The notes under the pieces were generated by a model. That model saw only the letters and a list, made by a program, of their open reading frames with translations. It was not told the DNA's origin and searched no databases. The translations under genes and the position numbers were made by a program. This document shows positions 1-8,371 of a stretch of DNA of 19,710 nucleotides, piece by piece. The stretch's first letter is position 1; each line of letters starts with the position of its first letter. This DNA comes from an uncultured Roseburia sp. (GTDB lineage: Bacteria; Bacillota; Clostridia; Lachnospirales; Lachnospiraceae): positions 1 to 19,710 of the forward strand of contig CAKRCJ010000008.1 of NCBI GenBank assembly GCA_934307185.1. The letters run 5' to 3'.

Positions 1-128
1 AGTTGCTCCGGTCTGTTTTCTTTTCTTGTAGTGTGAAAATAAATTGTAAAATTTCTTTCCTGCTGCCGTTCGTTACCCTAAGACGATAGCCGCAAAATCT
101 GCGACACTACATTACCTAAACTCCGGAT

Positions 129-1025
129 TTATTCTGTCACTCCACCCTCAACAACAAGGCTGTCTTCATAATCACTACCATAAGTATCAACCAAAGTTGC
201 TTCATAATCTGCATGGAAGAACTGCTCATCACCTAAGGATTTGATTTCCTCATTAATCCAGTCGAGTAAAGTAGAATTACCTTTTGTAACTGCCGGTGCA
301 ATCGTATCATTGCTTCCCAAAGAAGGAATACCTACTGTGTAACCTGTATTCTGTAAAGCGTATGCAATAACCTCTGTATTATCATTTACCCATGCAGCAC
401 CGCTTCCGTTTTCAAGCGCATTCTTTGCAGTTGCATAAGAATCATATTTCTGTAATGGAATATCCGGATAATTGTCAATCATATATGTCTCTGCGGTTGT
501 TCCTGAAATAACTATCATCTGGTCATCGGAATTCCAGTCATCAAGGCTCTCAATTACATTGCTGTCCGGTGATACTACACCAAGTGCTACATTCATATAT
601 GGAAGCGCAAAATCAACTTCTTCTGCACGCTCATCAGTTACTGTAAAGTTTGCAAGGATAATATCTACTTTTCCAGTCTGTAAATATTCAATTCTGTTTG
701 CTGCCTCTGTGGATACAAAATTTACATCCACACCAAGATCCTCGCCCAGTCTGTTTGCAAAATAAATATCATATCCCTGATATTCTCCGTTCTCATCCAC
801 ATATCCAAATGGATTTTTGTCAGAGAAAACACCGATATTAATTGTACCGCTCTCTTTAATCTCATCTAAAGTACGATATACCTCACTGCCTGCAGAGGAT
901 GTACTACCTGCATTGCTTTCTGATGCATTGTTTCCTGATGTATCACTTGTGCTGCCGCATGCGCTAAGACCTGCTGCAAGTGAAAATGTTAATACTGCTG
1001 CTAAAATCTTGTTCCATTTTTTCAT
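129..1025 (-). CDS. Polar amino-acid ABC transporter, substrate-binding lipoprotein
   Basis: This 298-residue protein is the extracellular receptor of an ABC importer. It has a positively charged N-terminus, a hydrophobic stretch and a lipobox (LSAC) with the lipidated cysteine at residue 23, so it should be anchored to the outer face of the membrane. A low-complexity Ser/Asn/Gly linker follows, then a family-3 solute-binding domain (SBP_bac_3), seen in the segments IGVFSDKNPFGY, GYDIYFANRLGEDLG, VDIILANFTVTDERAEEVDF and the ALPYM that follows. It is the last gene of a minus-strand operon, 23 nt after the ATPase, with a good ribosome binding site (AAGGAGAG). The exact amino acid cannot be read from the sequence; polar or cystine-like substrates are typical of the family. 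Function class is certain, ligand is not. Confidence 0.95.
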   Translation of the reverse strand: MKKWNKILAAVLTFSLAAGLSACGSTSDTSGNNASESNAGSTSSAGSEVYRTLDEIKESGTINIGVFSDKNPFGYVDENGEYQGYDIYFANRLGEDLGVDVNFVSTEAANRIEYLQTGKVDIILANFTVTDERAEEVDFALPYMNVALGVVSPDSNVIESLDDWNSDDQMIVISGTTAETYMIDNYPDIPLQKYDSYATAKNALENGSGAAWVNDNTEVIAYALQNTGYTVGIPSLGSNDTIAPAVTKGNSTLLDWINEEIKSLGDEQFFHADYEATLVDTYGSDYEDSLVVEGGVTE

Positions 1026-1048
1026 AATAATTTCTCTCCTTCTATTGC

Positions 1049-1813
1049 CTATTTATTTCGATGGGCTTTCGCCTCATGAAATTCAAAAGTATTTAAAAAC
1101 TGTTTTGCACGGTCTGTCTTTGGATGCTCGAAAAACTCTTCCGGAGTTCCTTCCTCCACAATTTTTCCACCATTTAAAAAGATAACACGGTCTGCCACTG
1201 CTTTTGCAAACTGCATCTCATGTGTGACAATCATCATCGTGCGCCCCTGGGAGGCAAGGTCTAACATAACATCTAAAACCTCTCTTACCATCTCCGGGTC
1301 AAGTGCTGCTGTAACTTCATCAAAAAGCAGGATTTCCGGGTGCATACAAAGTGCCCGCACAATTGCAACACGCTGTTTTTGTCCGCCGGAAAGCTGTCTC
1401 GGATAACTTTTTGCCTTCTCGGCAAGTCCGACACGCTCTAAAAGCGCCATAGCTTCTTTTTCTGCTTCTTCTTTTTTCCTTTTCTGAACCTTCATCGGTG
1501 CAAGCAAAATATTGTCAAGTACCGTTAAATGAGGAAACAGTTCATAGCTTTGGAATACCATACCGATTTTCTGTCTGAGTTCTGCAATATTTTTACTTTT
1601 CGGATCGATTTTCTCTCCGGCTAACTTAACTTCACCACCCTGAATTGGTTCTAAGGCATTGATGCATCGAAGCATCGTACTTTTTCCACAGCCACTTGGT
1701 CCTACCAGTACAATTACTTCTCCCTGATGAACCTCAAGATTAATATCATCTAAAATCAAATTATCATCGTAACTTTTTGTCAGATGCTCAATTGATAATA
1801 AAGTCTGTTCCAA
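1049..1813 (-). CDS. Polar amino-acid ABC transporter, ATP-binding protein (GlnQ type)
   Basis: Cytoplasmic ATPase of the amino-acid importer, 254 residues from the start chosen here. Visible motifs are Walker A GPSGCGKS at 38-45, signature LSGGQ at 141-145, Walker B ILLFDE at 161-166 followed by VTAALDP (valine where proline is usual), and switch His198 in IVTHEM. The frame is open further upstream to a GTG at 1828, but a strong Shine-Dalgarno (GGAGGTGA) lies inside that extension and points to the TTG at 1813, giving the usual N-terminus of the family. The gene follows the second permease closely and precedes the lipoprotein receptor, so all four are probably cotranscribed. Confidence 0.95.
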   Translation of the reverse strand: MEQTLLSIEHLTKSYDDNLILDDINLEVHQGEVIVLVGPSGCGKSTMLRCINALEPIQGGEVKLAGEKIDPKSKNIAELRQKIGMVFQSYELFPHLTVLDNILLAPMKVQKRKKEEAEKEAMALLERVGLAEKAKSYPRQLSGGQKQRVAIVRALCMHPEILLFDEVTAALDPEMVREVLDVMLDLASQGRTMMIVTHEMQFAKAVADRVIFLNGGKIVEEGTPEEFFEHPKTDRAKQFLNTFEFHEAKAHRNK

Positions 1814-1818
1814 GAAAA

Positions 1819-2493
1819 TCACCTCCACTTTTTCTCTAAATATTTCGCCAGCATACTAATTGGCCAACATGCAATAAAGTACAGTAAAAATACGGTCAGA
1901 TAGATACCAAATGCCGCATTCGGACTAGACATTCTGTTTGCCTCAATAATCTGCTGTGCTACCTTTAACACTTCAACAACACCAATCATTAAGATTAAAC
2001 TTGTTGTCTTAATCATTCTTGTAATCAGGTTAATCGATAATGGAATTAATCTCCGGACTGCCTGTGGAATGATGACATATAAATAAGTCTGCAGCTTTGT
2101 AAGTCCCAGTGCCTCACTGCTTTCATACTGATGCTTTGGAATGGAAATTAAAGCCCCTCGCACCAGGTCGCTCATCTCCGCTGTTCCCCAGAGAACAAAT
2201 ACGATGACCGATGCCGTTTCCCCGGATAAATTCCAGCCAAATGTTCTTGTTGTACTAAAGTAAAACAGAAACAGCAAAACAAGCTGTGGCATAATTCTTA
2301 TAAATTCCAGATACACCCTGAAAATTGCCTTTATCACTACATTTTTTCTTGTCATGAGTGCTCCAAAAAGCAATCCGAGCGGAATACTGATTACAACAGA
2401 TATTAAACTAATCCGAAGTGCTACCCAGAGTCCCTGAAGCAGCCTTAACATATTGTTTCCTTTTAATAAAACCTCAAGCCCCAAATCCGGCAT
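1819..2493 (-). CDS. Amino-acid ABC transporter permease (HisM/GlnP type)
   Basis: Integral membrane subunit of 224 residues with about five hydrophobic segments. It carries the EAA-loop signature of family-3 amino-acid permeases ([21 protein letters not shown]), which couples the membrane domain to the ATPase. The ATG at 2493 has an ideal AAGGAGG ribosome binding site at 7-nt spacing and overlaps the end of the upstream permease by 20 nt, which suggests translational coupling. Together with that permease it would form a heterodimeric membrane channel. Confidence 0.93.
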   Translation of the reverse strand: MPDLGLEVLLKGNNMLRLLQGLWVALRISLISVVISIPLGLLFGALMTRKNVVIKAIFRVYLEFIRIMPQLVLLFLFYFSTTRTFGWNLSGETASVIVFVLWGTAEMSDLVRGALISIPKHQYESSEALGLTKLQTYLYVIIPQAVRRLIPLSINLITRMIKTTSLILMIGVVEVLKVAQQIIEANRMSSPNAAFGIYLTVFLLYFIACWPISMLAKYLEKKWR

Positions 2494-3133
2494 AACGCAG
2501 CCTCCTTTCCAGCAGACTGCCCAAAATGGAAATCGGCAATAATATAATCAGATAAAAAATAACAAGCAGGAATAAACTCTCTGTTGTCTTATAGTAAAGT
2601 CCAATCAGGTCTTTTGCGGTAAACATCAAATCCATTAAACTAATAGCACTGAACACGCTTGTTTCTTTTAACAGGAAAATGACATTTGCAACAAATGCAG
2701 GAACACTGACAGACATAGCCTGCGGTAAAATAATGTAACGCATTGTCTGGTAACGGTTCATTCCAAGACTGTAAGCGCTCTCTGTCTGAATTGGTTCAAT
2801 GGCTTCGAGTCCGCTTCGAAATGCCTCTGCCATATAACTGCCTCCCAAAAATGCCAGTCCGGCAACACCACACGCCTCTGCGTTGGTCTGTATCCCAATT
2901 TTGGGAAGTCCATAATAAATGAAAAACAACTGTACTAATAACGGGGTATTTCTGCTAAGCTCTATGTACACCGCCACAATCTGGCGAAGCACCGGCACTT
3001 TATAATACTGGATTGTCGAACAGACAAAACCAACGATAACTGCAAAAACAATTCCGAGGAGTCCAATGCGTAGTGTCAACCAGGCTGCCTTCTCGTACAT
3101 TGGTAAATATTTCAGAATAAATTCCCAGTTCAA
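2474..3133 (-). CDS. Amino-acid ABC transporter permease, first gene of the operon
   Basis: Membrane subunit of 219 residues in the same importer, with the EAA-loop pattern ESAYSLGMNRYQTMRYIILPQA and an N-terminal family motif (LSRNTPLLVQLFFIYYGLP) characteristic of polar amino-acid permeases. The frame is open to a TTG at 3154, but an AGGAGG lies within that extension and sits 8 nt before a second TTG at 3133, which I take as the start (protein begins MNWEFILKYLP). It is first in the operon, downstream of the promoter at 3169-3197. Confidence 0.92.
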   Translation of the reverse strand: MNWEFILKYLPMYEKAAWLTLRIGLLGIVFAVIVGFVCSTIQYYKVPVLRQIVAVYIELSRNTPLLVQLFFIYYGLPKIGIQTNAEACGVAGLAFLGGSYMAEAFRSGLEAIEPIQTESAYSLGMNRYQTMRYIILPQAMSVSVPAFVANVIFLLKETSVFSAISLMDLMFTAKDLIGLYYKTTESLFLLVIFYLIILLPISILGSLLERRLRYAGFGA

Positions 3134-3168
3134 GATGTTTCCCTCCTCTTTCAAAATTTATAGTGCTT

Positions 3169-3197
3169 ATCATAAGTATTTTATCCTACTATGTCAA
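3169..3197 (-). promoter_or_regulatory. Promoter of the amino-acid ABC operon
   Basis: On the minus strand a perfect -35 box TTGACA (3192-3197) is followed after 17 nt by TATGAT (3169-3174). Transcription should start near 3162, giving a short leader of about 30 nt to the TTG start at 3133. I see no obvious attenuator or operator between them. Confidence 0.75.
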
Positions 3198-3263
3198 TAG
3201 GAATTATGGACTTTATTGTACGAAATTAAAAACAATGTTGGGATTGTATAGTATTAGTATATG

Positions 3264-3302
3264 AAAAAAAAGAGAAAGTGCCAACCGACTACTTTCCCTT
3301 TT
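3264..3302 (-). terminator. Rho-independent terminator after the GNAT gene
   Basis: A 12-bp stem (3268-3279 with 3291-3302, one G-U pair) with an 11-nt loop runs into a T tract on the minus strand. It starts 2 nt after the GNAT stop codon and separates that gene from the ABC operon promoter. Confidence 0.85.
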
Positions 3303-3304
3303 AA

Positions 3305-3880
3305 CTATTTATTATTCTCTTCTCCCAATATCGGAAATGGTATAATATCCGGCTGCCTTTCCTTATGCTCCCCGATAAATTTCTCCATCCAGACCATATC
3401 GTACCACCGGTTGAATTTATAGCCGCACTGATGAAAGGTTCCAACCATATGATACCCAAGTTTTTCATGAAATTCCACACTGTCCCTCGTGAGATATTCG
3501 TCCTCTGCTTGTGGGTATGCGATGCAGGCATTCACATTTAAAATGCCCTGCTTTTTCAAAATGCGCTCTAATTCTTCATAAAGAATTCTTCCAATTCCGG
3601 CGCGCTTCTGCTCCATATCCACGTAAATAGATGTCTCTACTGCCCAGTCATATGCCGCACGTTCTTTGAACGGACTCACATAGGCATATCCCACAATTTT
3701 CCCGTCCTTTTCGGCTGCCAGATATGGAAAACGTTTTAAGGTGTTTCGTATCCTGCCGCGGAATTCCTCGACAGATGGTACATCATACTCAAATGTGATT
3801 GCGGTCTGTTCGATATATTTTGCATAAATTGCGAGTATTTCTTCGGCATCCTGCTCTGTTGCAATTCGAATTGTTACCAT
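3305..3880 (-). CDS. GNAT acetyltransferase, phosphinothricin acetyltransferase-like
   Basis: A 191-residue GNAT-fold enzyme that should transfer acetyl from acetyl-CoA to an amine. The acetyl-CoA loop is visible as KRAGIG near residues 92-97. The N-terminal TAITFEYDVPSVEEFRGRI and the FKERAAYDWAVETSIYV segment are characteristic of the PAT/Bar/YncA subfamily, which acetylates phosphinothricin, methionine sulfoximine or related amino-acid analogues. Start at 3880 has a nearby AGGAAAG/AGGAA ribosome binding site. It lies 82 nt downstream of the Nudix gene on the same strand and ends at its own terminator, so it may be cotranscribed with it. Real substrate unknown. Confidence 0.88.
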   Translation of the reverse strand: MVTIRIATEQDAEEILAIYAKYIEQTAITFEYDVPSVEEFRGRIRNTLKRFPYLAAEKDGKIVGYAYVSPFKERAAYDWAVETSIYVDMEQKRAGIGRILYEELERILKKQGILNVNACIAYPQAEDEYLTRDSVEFHEKLGYHMVGTFHQCGYKFNRWYDMVWMEKFIGEHKERQPDIIPFPILGEENNK

Positions 3881-3962
3881 TATTCCTGCTTTCCTCTTCT
3901 ATATTTTCAAATCTGTAAGTGAGCATTAAAAAAACTATTCTTTTATGTTTATCAGAACACTT

Positions 3963-4466
3963 CTACATTTCAAATGCCTGCTTTATGCTGTCATAATGTA
4001 AAAATATTCCCTGCTCTGCAAATTCCTTAATCTGCTCTAAGGTTGCAAACATATATCCGTCCGTCTCCGCTTCCTGAAGATGCACATCTGTCTCGTCAAT
4101 ATCCATGACAAAGCGGTAGACATCCACAAAATAATTGTCACCTTCCCCCGGATTTTCTCTTTTATAGGTAAATAAATATCCGCCCTCTGCATTTTTTGCA
4201 TCAAGACCTGTTTCCTCTTTCACTTCCCGAAGAACCGCCTCATAAGACTGCTCTCCTGCCTGTGCTGCACCGCCGGATACTTCCCACCAGCCCGGCGCCC
4301 AGGCTTTCGTCATCACACGCTTTGTAATTAAAAACGTCTTATCCGGTCTTGCCACAACACCTAGCACGGTCAGATGATATTCCCCATCCTTCAAACACCA
4401 GTCATTGCGCTTCATAGTGCGTCCGGTCGGCTTTTTCTCTGCATCATAAATATCCCAAAGTTCCAT
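3963..4466 (-). CDS. Nudix hydrolase
   Basis: A 167-residue Nudix-family hydrolase that should cleave a nucleoside-diphosphate-linked substrate using a divalent metal. The Nudix box is complete at residues 66-88: G, five residues, E72, seven residues, then REVKEETGL, matching GX5EX7REUXEEXGU. The N-terminal half (ELWDIYDAEKKPTGRTMKR) resembles the isopentenyl-diphosphate isomerase-like branch of bacterial Nudix proteins, though that does not prove the substrate. The frame is open to 4496, but AAGGAG placed 7 nt before the ATG at 4466 fixes the start. Promoter at 4506-4534. Confidence 0.9.
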   Translation of the reverse strand: MELWDIYDAEKKPTGRTMKRNDWCLKDGEYHLTVLGVVARPDKTFLITKRVMTKAWAPGWWEVSGGAAQAGEQSYEAVLREVKEETGLDAKNAEGGYLFTYKRENPGEGDNYFVDVYRFVMDIDETDVHLQEAETDGYMFATLEQIKEFAEQGIFLHYDSIKQAFEM

Positions 4467-4505
4467 GTTTTTCTCCTTTTTGAATGCTTTGTACATTATT
4501 TATCC

Positions 4506-4534
4506 ATCTTATCATTTCACCCTATCCAATGCAA
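4506..4534 (-). promoter_or_regulatory. Promoter of the Nudix gene
   Basis: Minus-strand TTGCAT (4529-4534), 17-nt spacer, TAAGAT (4506-4511), with predicted start near 4499. It sits about 30 nt before the Nudix start and probably also serves the GNAT gene behind it. Confidence 0.55.
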
Positions 4535-4603
4535 ATCACATTTTTATCACTTTGTTTGATATTTTTTATTGTTCTGCCTCAGATTTTTGCTTACTTTTTA
4601 TCA

Positions 4604-4632
4604 TTTACTATTGAAAATGAAATTGCTATAAT
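4604..4632 (+). promoter_or_regulatory. Promoter of azlCD
   Basis: Plus-strand TTTACT (4604-4609), 17-nt spacer, perfect TATAAT (4627-4632), giving a leader of about 65 nt to the AzlC start at 4707. Confidence 0.6.
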
Positions 4633-4706
4633 ACACGATAGTCGTTATTTAGCCCAAACGTCAGATTGATATTTATTCATTTTTACCATAAAACAGAGGT
4701 TTTCTT

Positions 4707-5450
4707 ATGAGCCATACAGAGAAAAAGATGGGGCGTCCGGTGTACGCTTTTAACAGAAAAATTTTTTGTGAAGGAATGCGGGATGGCACTCCAATTGCAT
4801 TGGGGTATCTTGCCGTGTCGTTTTCACTTGGCATTGCTGCAAGAAATGCCGATTTAAATCCTTTGGAGGGATTTTTTGCCAGTTTATTTAATAATGCCTC
4901 CGCCGGTGAGTATGCAGCATTTACATTAATTGCCGCAAATGCCACCTACCTTGAGGTTGCCATTATCACTTTAATTTCCAATGCAAGATATTTATTGATG
5001 AGCTGTGCGCTGACACAGCGCTTTGCACCGGGAACACCGTTTATCCACCGGCTGATTATCGCCTATGATGTGACGGACGAGCTGTTTGGAATTACGATTG
5101 CACGCCCCGGTTACCTAAATCCTTTCTATACTTATGGAGCAATCGTACTCGCTGCTCCCGCGTGGTCGATTGGGACTGCGCTTGGCATTATGGCAGGAAA
5201 TGTGCTGCCGCTTCGCGTGGTAAGCGCCTTAAGTGTCGCACTTTATGGAATGTTCCTTGCGATTATTATCCCGCCTGCCAGAAAAGATAAAGTGGTCGCC
5301 GCGCTTGTTGCCATCAGCTTTGCCTTAAGCTTTGCCGGCTCTTATCTCCCGGTTGTTTCCTCTTTATCCAGCGGAACAAGGACGATTATTTTAACAGTTG
5401 TAATTTCGTCTGCGGCGGCAATTTTGTTTCCAAGGAAAGAAAACAAATAA
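4707..5450 (+). CDS. azlC: AzlC family branched-chain amino-acid exporter, large subunit
   Basis: A 247-residue polytopic membrane protein with AzlC-family features: the N-terminal FCEGMRDGTPIALGYLAVSF segment, the SLFNNASAGEYAAFTLI segment typical of the family, and a series of hydrophobic helices ending in a basic tail. AzlC works with the small membrane protein AzlD to export branched-chain amino acids and their toxic analogues (4-azaleucine in Bacillus subtilis). AzlD follows 15 nt later, so the pair is complete. The ribosome binding site is weak (AGAGG). Family-based function; substrate range is inferred. Confidence 0.92.
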   Translation: MSHTEKKMGRPVYAFNRKIFCEGMRDGTPIALGYLAVSFSLGIAARNADLNPLEGFFASLFNNASAGEYAAFTLIAANATYLEVAIITLISNARYLLMSCALTQRFAPGTPFIHRLIIAYDVTDELFGITIARPGYLNPFYTYGAIVLAAPAWSIGTALGIMAGNVLPLRVVSALSVALYGMFLAIIIPPARKDKVVAALVAISFALSFAGSYLPVVSSLSSGTRTIILTVVISSAAAILFPRKENK

Positions 5451-5465
5451 GAAAGAAGGTTTTCC

Positions 5466-5771
5466 ATGACACACAGTAATTTTATTTATATTGCCGTGAT
5501 GGCGCTTGTCTCTTATGCCATCCGCGTTCTACCTTTAACCTTAATCCGCAAACCGATAAAAAACCAGTTTATCCAGTCTTTTTTATATTATGTGCCATAT
5601 GTCACACTGGCAGTTATGACTTTTCCGGCTATTATTGAAGCTACCCAAAGCCCAGTTGCCGGTGCGGCAGCTCTTATCATCGGTATCCTCGCCGCATGGT
5701 TTGGAGCAAGTCTTTTTCAGGTATCGGTGGCATGCTGTGCGGTTGTATTTGTGATGGAATTATTTTTATAA
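5466..5771 (+). CDS. azlD: AzlD family branched-chain amino-acid exporter, small subunit
   Basis: A 101-residue protein with about four hydrophobic segments and the family hallmark YAIRVLPLTLIRKPI near residues 17-31, then PYVTLAVMTFPAII. Length matches AzlD. It is the partner of AzlC, translated from the same transcript with an AAGG ribosome binding site 8 nt before the ATG. It converges on the MATE gene with only 23 nt between stop codons, and I find no strong terminator there. Confidence 0.92.
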   Translation: MTHSNFIYIAVMALVSYAIRVLPLTLIRKPIKNQFIQSFLYYVPYVTLAVMTFPAIIEATQSPVAGAAALIIGILAAWFGASLFQVSVACCAVVFVMELFL

Positions 5772-5794
5772 AGCTTTTTCGCATGAGCAATCTT

Positions 5795-7135
5795 TTAGTC
5801 TCTGGCTTTCTCTTTTCTCCCAAGTATCAAAAAATAAGTCGTACACAAAATAATGCCAAACACCGTTGCCGTCGGTGCGGCAAGTCCAATCATCGTAAGT
5901 GAAGCGTCCGGCTGGATACTCATGAAATAAGACATCGGAATACGCACTAAAAAGGTCTGCGCAAGCCCTTGTGCCATAACAAATACAGTCTTTCCTTTTC
6001 CGTTGAAATATCCCATATAGCTGAATAAAAAGCTGGTAAGCACTGCTTCCGGTGCAAAGCCTTTTAAGTATTCTGCCGCCCTTACAATAACCGGTGCATC
6101 GCTTGTAAATATCTGCACGATAATATTTCCCTTAAAGAACACAAGGCAGGCAACAAAAATTCCGATTACCGCGCCAACACACATGCCACAACCCATTGCC
6201 TGTTTTGCACGTTTTTCTTTTCCCGCTCCGATATTCTGTCCGACAACAGATGACATCGACTGCATGAGAGAAGACGGTACTAACATGACAAATGATACAA
6301 TTTTCTGTGCAACACCATAACCGGAGGAGGCCTCCAGACCAAGACGGTTAATCAGTGCGCATAATATCAGAAATGACATATTGGTTAACATTTCCTGCAA
6401 CGCAATCGGTGCACCTAAATTTAAAAACTTTTTTACCTCTTCAGAGCAGCGGATATCCTCTTTTTTTACATTAAAGATACCGCCCTGCTTTTTAATGATA
6501 ACAAGCGAAAGCACGACACTGACTGCCTGCGCTAAAATTGTTGCAAGCGCCGCACCTGCCACATTCATTTTAAATCCGGCAACTAAAACTAAATCTCCGA
6601 TAACATTTACCACACACGCAATTGCAACGAAAATAAGTGGTAATTTGGAATTTCCCATTCCACGGAAAATACTGCTGATTACGTTATAAGCAATTACAAA
6701 TACAATCCCACCGCCGCATATTCTTACATACAATGTGGTAAGCTCTAAAGCTTCCTCCGGTGCCTGCATAAGCTTTGCCAAAGCCGGTGCTGCGAGTAAT
6801 AAAACAACGGTAAGAACCGCCGCCAATATTGCAAAAAACCAGATAACACCGCCGATTACTTTTCCAATGTTTTCTGTCTTTTTCTCACCGATGTATCTGC
6901 TGATTAACACGGTAACACCCATTGCCAGTCCGGTAACGGTAAATACAACCAGATTTATCATATTGCTTCCGGTGGATACCGCAGAAATTCCCGCTGTTGT
7001 TCCAAACCAGCCGACAATCATTAAGTCAACGGCGCCGTACATTGCCTGTAAAACCAGCGCGCCAAAAATCGGTATCATAAACAGCACCAGCTTCTTTAAA
7101 ATATTTCCCTGTGTAAAATCTTTTTTTGCGTCCAT
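5795..7135 (-). CDS. MATE family efflux transporter (first copy)
   Basis: A 446-residue, 12-helix membrane protein of the MATE superfamily, which exports cationic drugs or metabolites in exchange for sodium or protons. The start (FTQGNILKKLVLFMIPIFGALVLQAMYGAVD) and the central SAVSTGSNMINLV, ALINRLGLEASSGYGVAQKIVSF and SSVVGQNIGAG segments are family-typical of the DinF/NorM-like clostridial group. Length is normal and no frame damage is seen. A promoter and operator-like palindrome lie directly upstream (7191-7236), suggesting control by a MarR/TetR-type repressor encoded elsewhere. Substrate unknown. Confidence 0.93.
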   Translation of the reverse strand: MDAKKDFTQGNILKKLVLFMIPIFGALVLQAMYGAVDLMIVGWFGTTAGISAVSTGSNMINLVVFTVTGLAMGVTVLISRYIGEKKTENIGKVIGGVIWFFAILAAVLTVVLLLAAPALAKLMQAPEEALELTTLYVRICGGGIVFVIAYNVISSIFRGMGNSKLPLIFVAIACVVNVIGDLVLVAGFKMNVAGAALATILAQAVSVVLSLVIIKKQGGIFNVKKEDIRCSEEVKKFLNLGAPIALQEMLTNMSFLILCALINRLGLEASSGYGVAQKIVSFVMLVPSSLMQSMSSVVGQNIGAGKEKRAKQAMGCGMCVGAVIGIFVACLVFFKGNIIVQIFTSDAPVIVRAAEYLKGFAPEAVLTSFLFSYMGYFNGKGKTVFVMAQGLAQTFLVRIPMSYFMSIQPDASLTMIGLAAPTATVFGIILCTTYFLILGRKEKARD

Positions 7136-7190
7136 AAATCTCTCCGCTTTCCTTTTTAATTATTTAGAGTAATTCTATCTTTTTTTCATA

Positions 7191-7204
7191 GACAAAATTG
7201 TGTC
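7191..7204. promoter_or_regulatory. Operator-like palindrome before the MATE gene
   Basis: GACAAAATTGTGTC is a 14-nt inverted repeat with a single mismatched pair. It lies between the -10 box and the start codon, roughly over the transcription start, the position expected for a repressor operator. Confidence 0.45.
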
Positions 7205-7206
7205 AT

Positions 7207-7236
7207 ATTATAAATTTGCACATTTGTAATACCCAA
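7207..7236 (-). promoter_or_regulatory. Promoter of the first MATE gene
   Basis: Minus-strand TATAAT (7207-7212) with TTGGGT (7231-7236) 18 nt upstream. The -10 is perfect, the -35 moderate, which would fit an inducible promoter. Confidence 0.5.
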
Positions 7237-7410
7237 ATTAAAATCCGCAACAATTATACATAGTTTTAAAAAAAATCCCACCCATCTAAGGCTAACTCCT
7301 AAATCATGAAAAAAATAAGAGACAGCCCCAGTGGACAGGATTTTATATTCCAGTATTTAATTCATTTTATTTTCATAATCTTATATGAACTATTTTTCTG
7401 TTTCTCGGCT

Positions 7411-8205
7411 TTATTTCGGTTGTTTTCCGATGTAAGCAAGAATACCGCCATCCACGTATAATACATGTCCGTTTACGAAGTCTGATGCGTCCGATGCAAG
7501 GAACACTGCTGGTCCCTGCAAGTCCTCCGGGCTTCCCCATCTTGCTGCCGGTGTTTTTGCAATGATAAACTGATCAAACGGATGTCTGCTTCCATCCGGC
7601 TGTGTCTCACGAAGCGGTGCCGTCTGTGGAGTTGCAATGTAACCCGGTCCGATACCGTTACACTGGATATTGTATTCGCCGTACTCGGATGCGATGTTCT
7701 TTGTGAGCATCTTTAAGCCACCCTTTGCTGCTGCATAAGCAGATACGGTTTCACGTCCAAGCTCAGACATCATAGAACATACATTAATGATTTTTCCATG
7801 ACCTTTTTTTATCATGGAAGGAATTACCGCCTTAGATACGATGAAAGGTCCATTTAAGTCAACATCAATGACCTGTCTGAATTCTGCTGCTGACATTTCG
7901 CACATTGGAATACGTTTGATAATTCCTGCATTATTTACAAGAATGTCAATCACTCCAACGTTCTCCTCAATGTCCTTTACCATGGCATTGACCTGTTCCT
8001 CGTCGGTAACGTTGCACACATAACCTCTTGCGTCAATTCCTTTCTCGTGATAGGCTGCCATTCCCTTTTTCAATGACTCCTCCGATGTGCAGTTAAACAC
8101 AATCTTCGCTCCAGCCTCTGCATAAGCGGATGCAATTGCAAAACCAATTCCGTAAGTTGCGCCGGTTACAAGTGCTATTTTTCCTTCTAATGAAAAATTA
8201 ACCAT
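7411..8205 (-). CDS. SDR oxidoreductase, gluconate 5-dehydrogenase / KduD type
   Basis: A 264-residue classical short-chain dehydrogenase/reductase. NAD(P)-binding TGATYGIG is at 14-21, NNAG at 91-94, and the catalytic tetrad is N118, S144, Y157 and K161 (YAAAK). The insertion after PGYIATPQTAPLRE and the C-terminal VNGHVLYVDGGILAYIGKQP match the gluconate 5-dehydrogenase / 2-deoxy-gluconate 3-dehydrogenase (KduD) group, which acts on ketogluconates or pectin-derived ketodeoxyuronates. No kduI, aldolase or kinase is next to it, so the pathway role is open. GAGGAGG precedes the ATG by 5 nt. It has its own promoter. Confidence 0.9.
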   Translation of the reverse strand: MVNFSLEGKIALVTGATYGIGFAIASAYAEAGAKIVFNCTSEESLKKGMAAYHEKGIDARGYVCNVTDEEQVNAMVKDIEENVGVIDILVNNAGIIKRIPMCEMSAAEFRQVIDVDLNGPFIVSKAVIPSMIKKGHGKIINVCSMMSELGRETVSAYAAAKGGLKMLTKNIASEYGEYNIQCNGIGPGYIATPQTAPLRETQPDGSRHPFDQFIIAKTPAARWGSPEDLQGPAVFLASDASDFVNGHVLYVDGGILAYIGKQPK

Positions 8206-8293
8206 ATGTCCTCCTCATATTTCCCAGAGAAAAATCTTATTCTCCACGCGGGAAGCTGATTTATCCTCTTTATTTTCCAAACGGATAACAACT

Positions 8294-8324
8294 ATTATAA
8301 TCGCATATATTCAGGTTTTGTCAA
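8294..8324 (-). promoter_or_regulatory. Promoter of the SDR gene, with upstream palindrome
   Basis: Minus-strand TTGACA (8319-8324) and TATAAT (8294-8299), spaced by a longer than usual 19 nt; reading the -10 as ATTATA gives a shorter spacing. A palindrome GCAAAATTTGC (minus-strand reading of 8341-8351) lies just upstream of the -35, where an activator or repressor could bind. Confidence 0.55.
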
Positions 8325-8371
8325 CCGAAGATTTTATTTTGCAAATTTTGCGAAATGTTTGTTTGCAATAC

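Noticed and set aside
27..111. Terminator for the amino-acid ABC operon in 1-128
   Set aside because: There are 8-nt complementary arms (27-34 and 104-111) and a small CGCA/TGCG stem, but the first is too far apart and neither is followed by a T run on the minus strand.
7319..7329. GAGACAGCCCC as an insertion-sequence end
   Set aside because: It resembles the tips of some IS elements, but no matching inverted copy, target duplication or transposase fragment is nearby.
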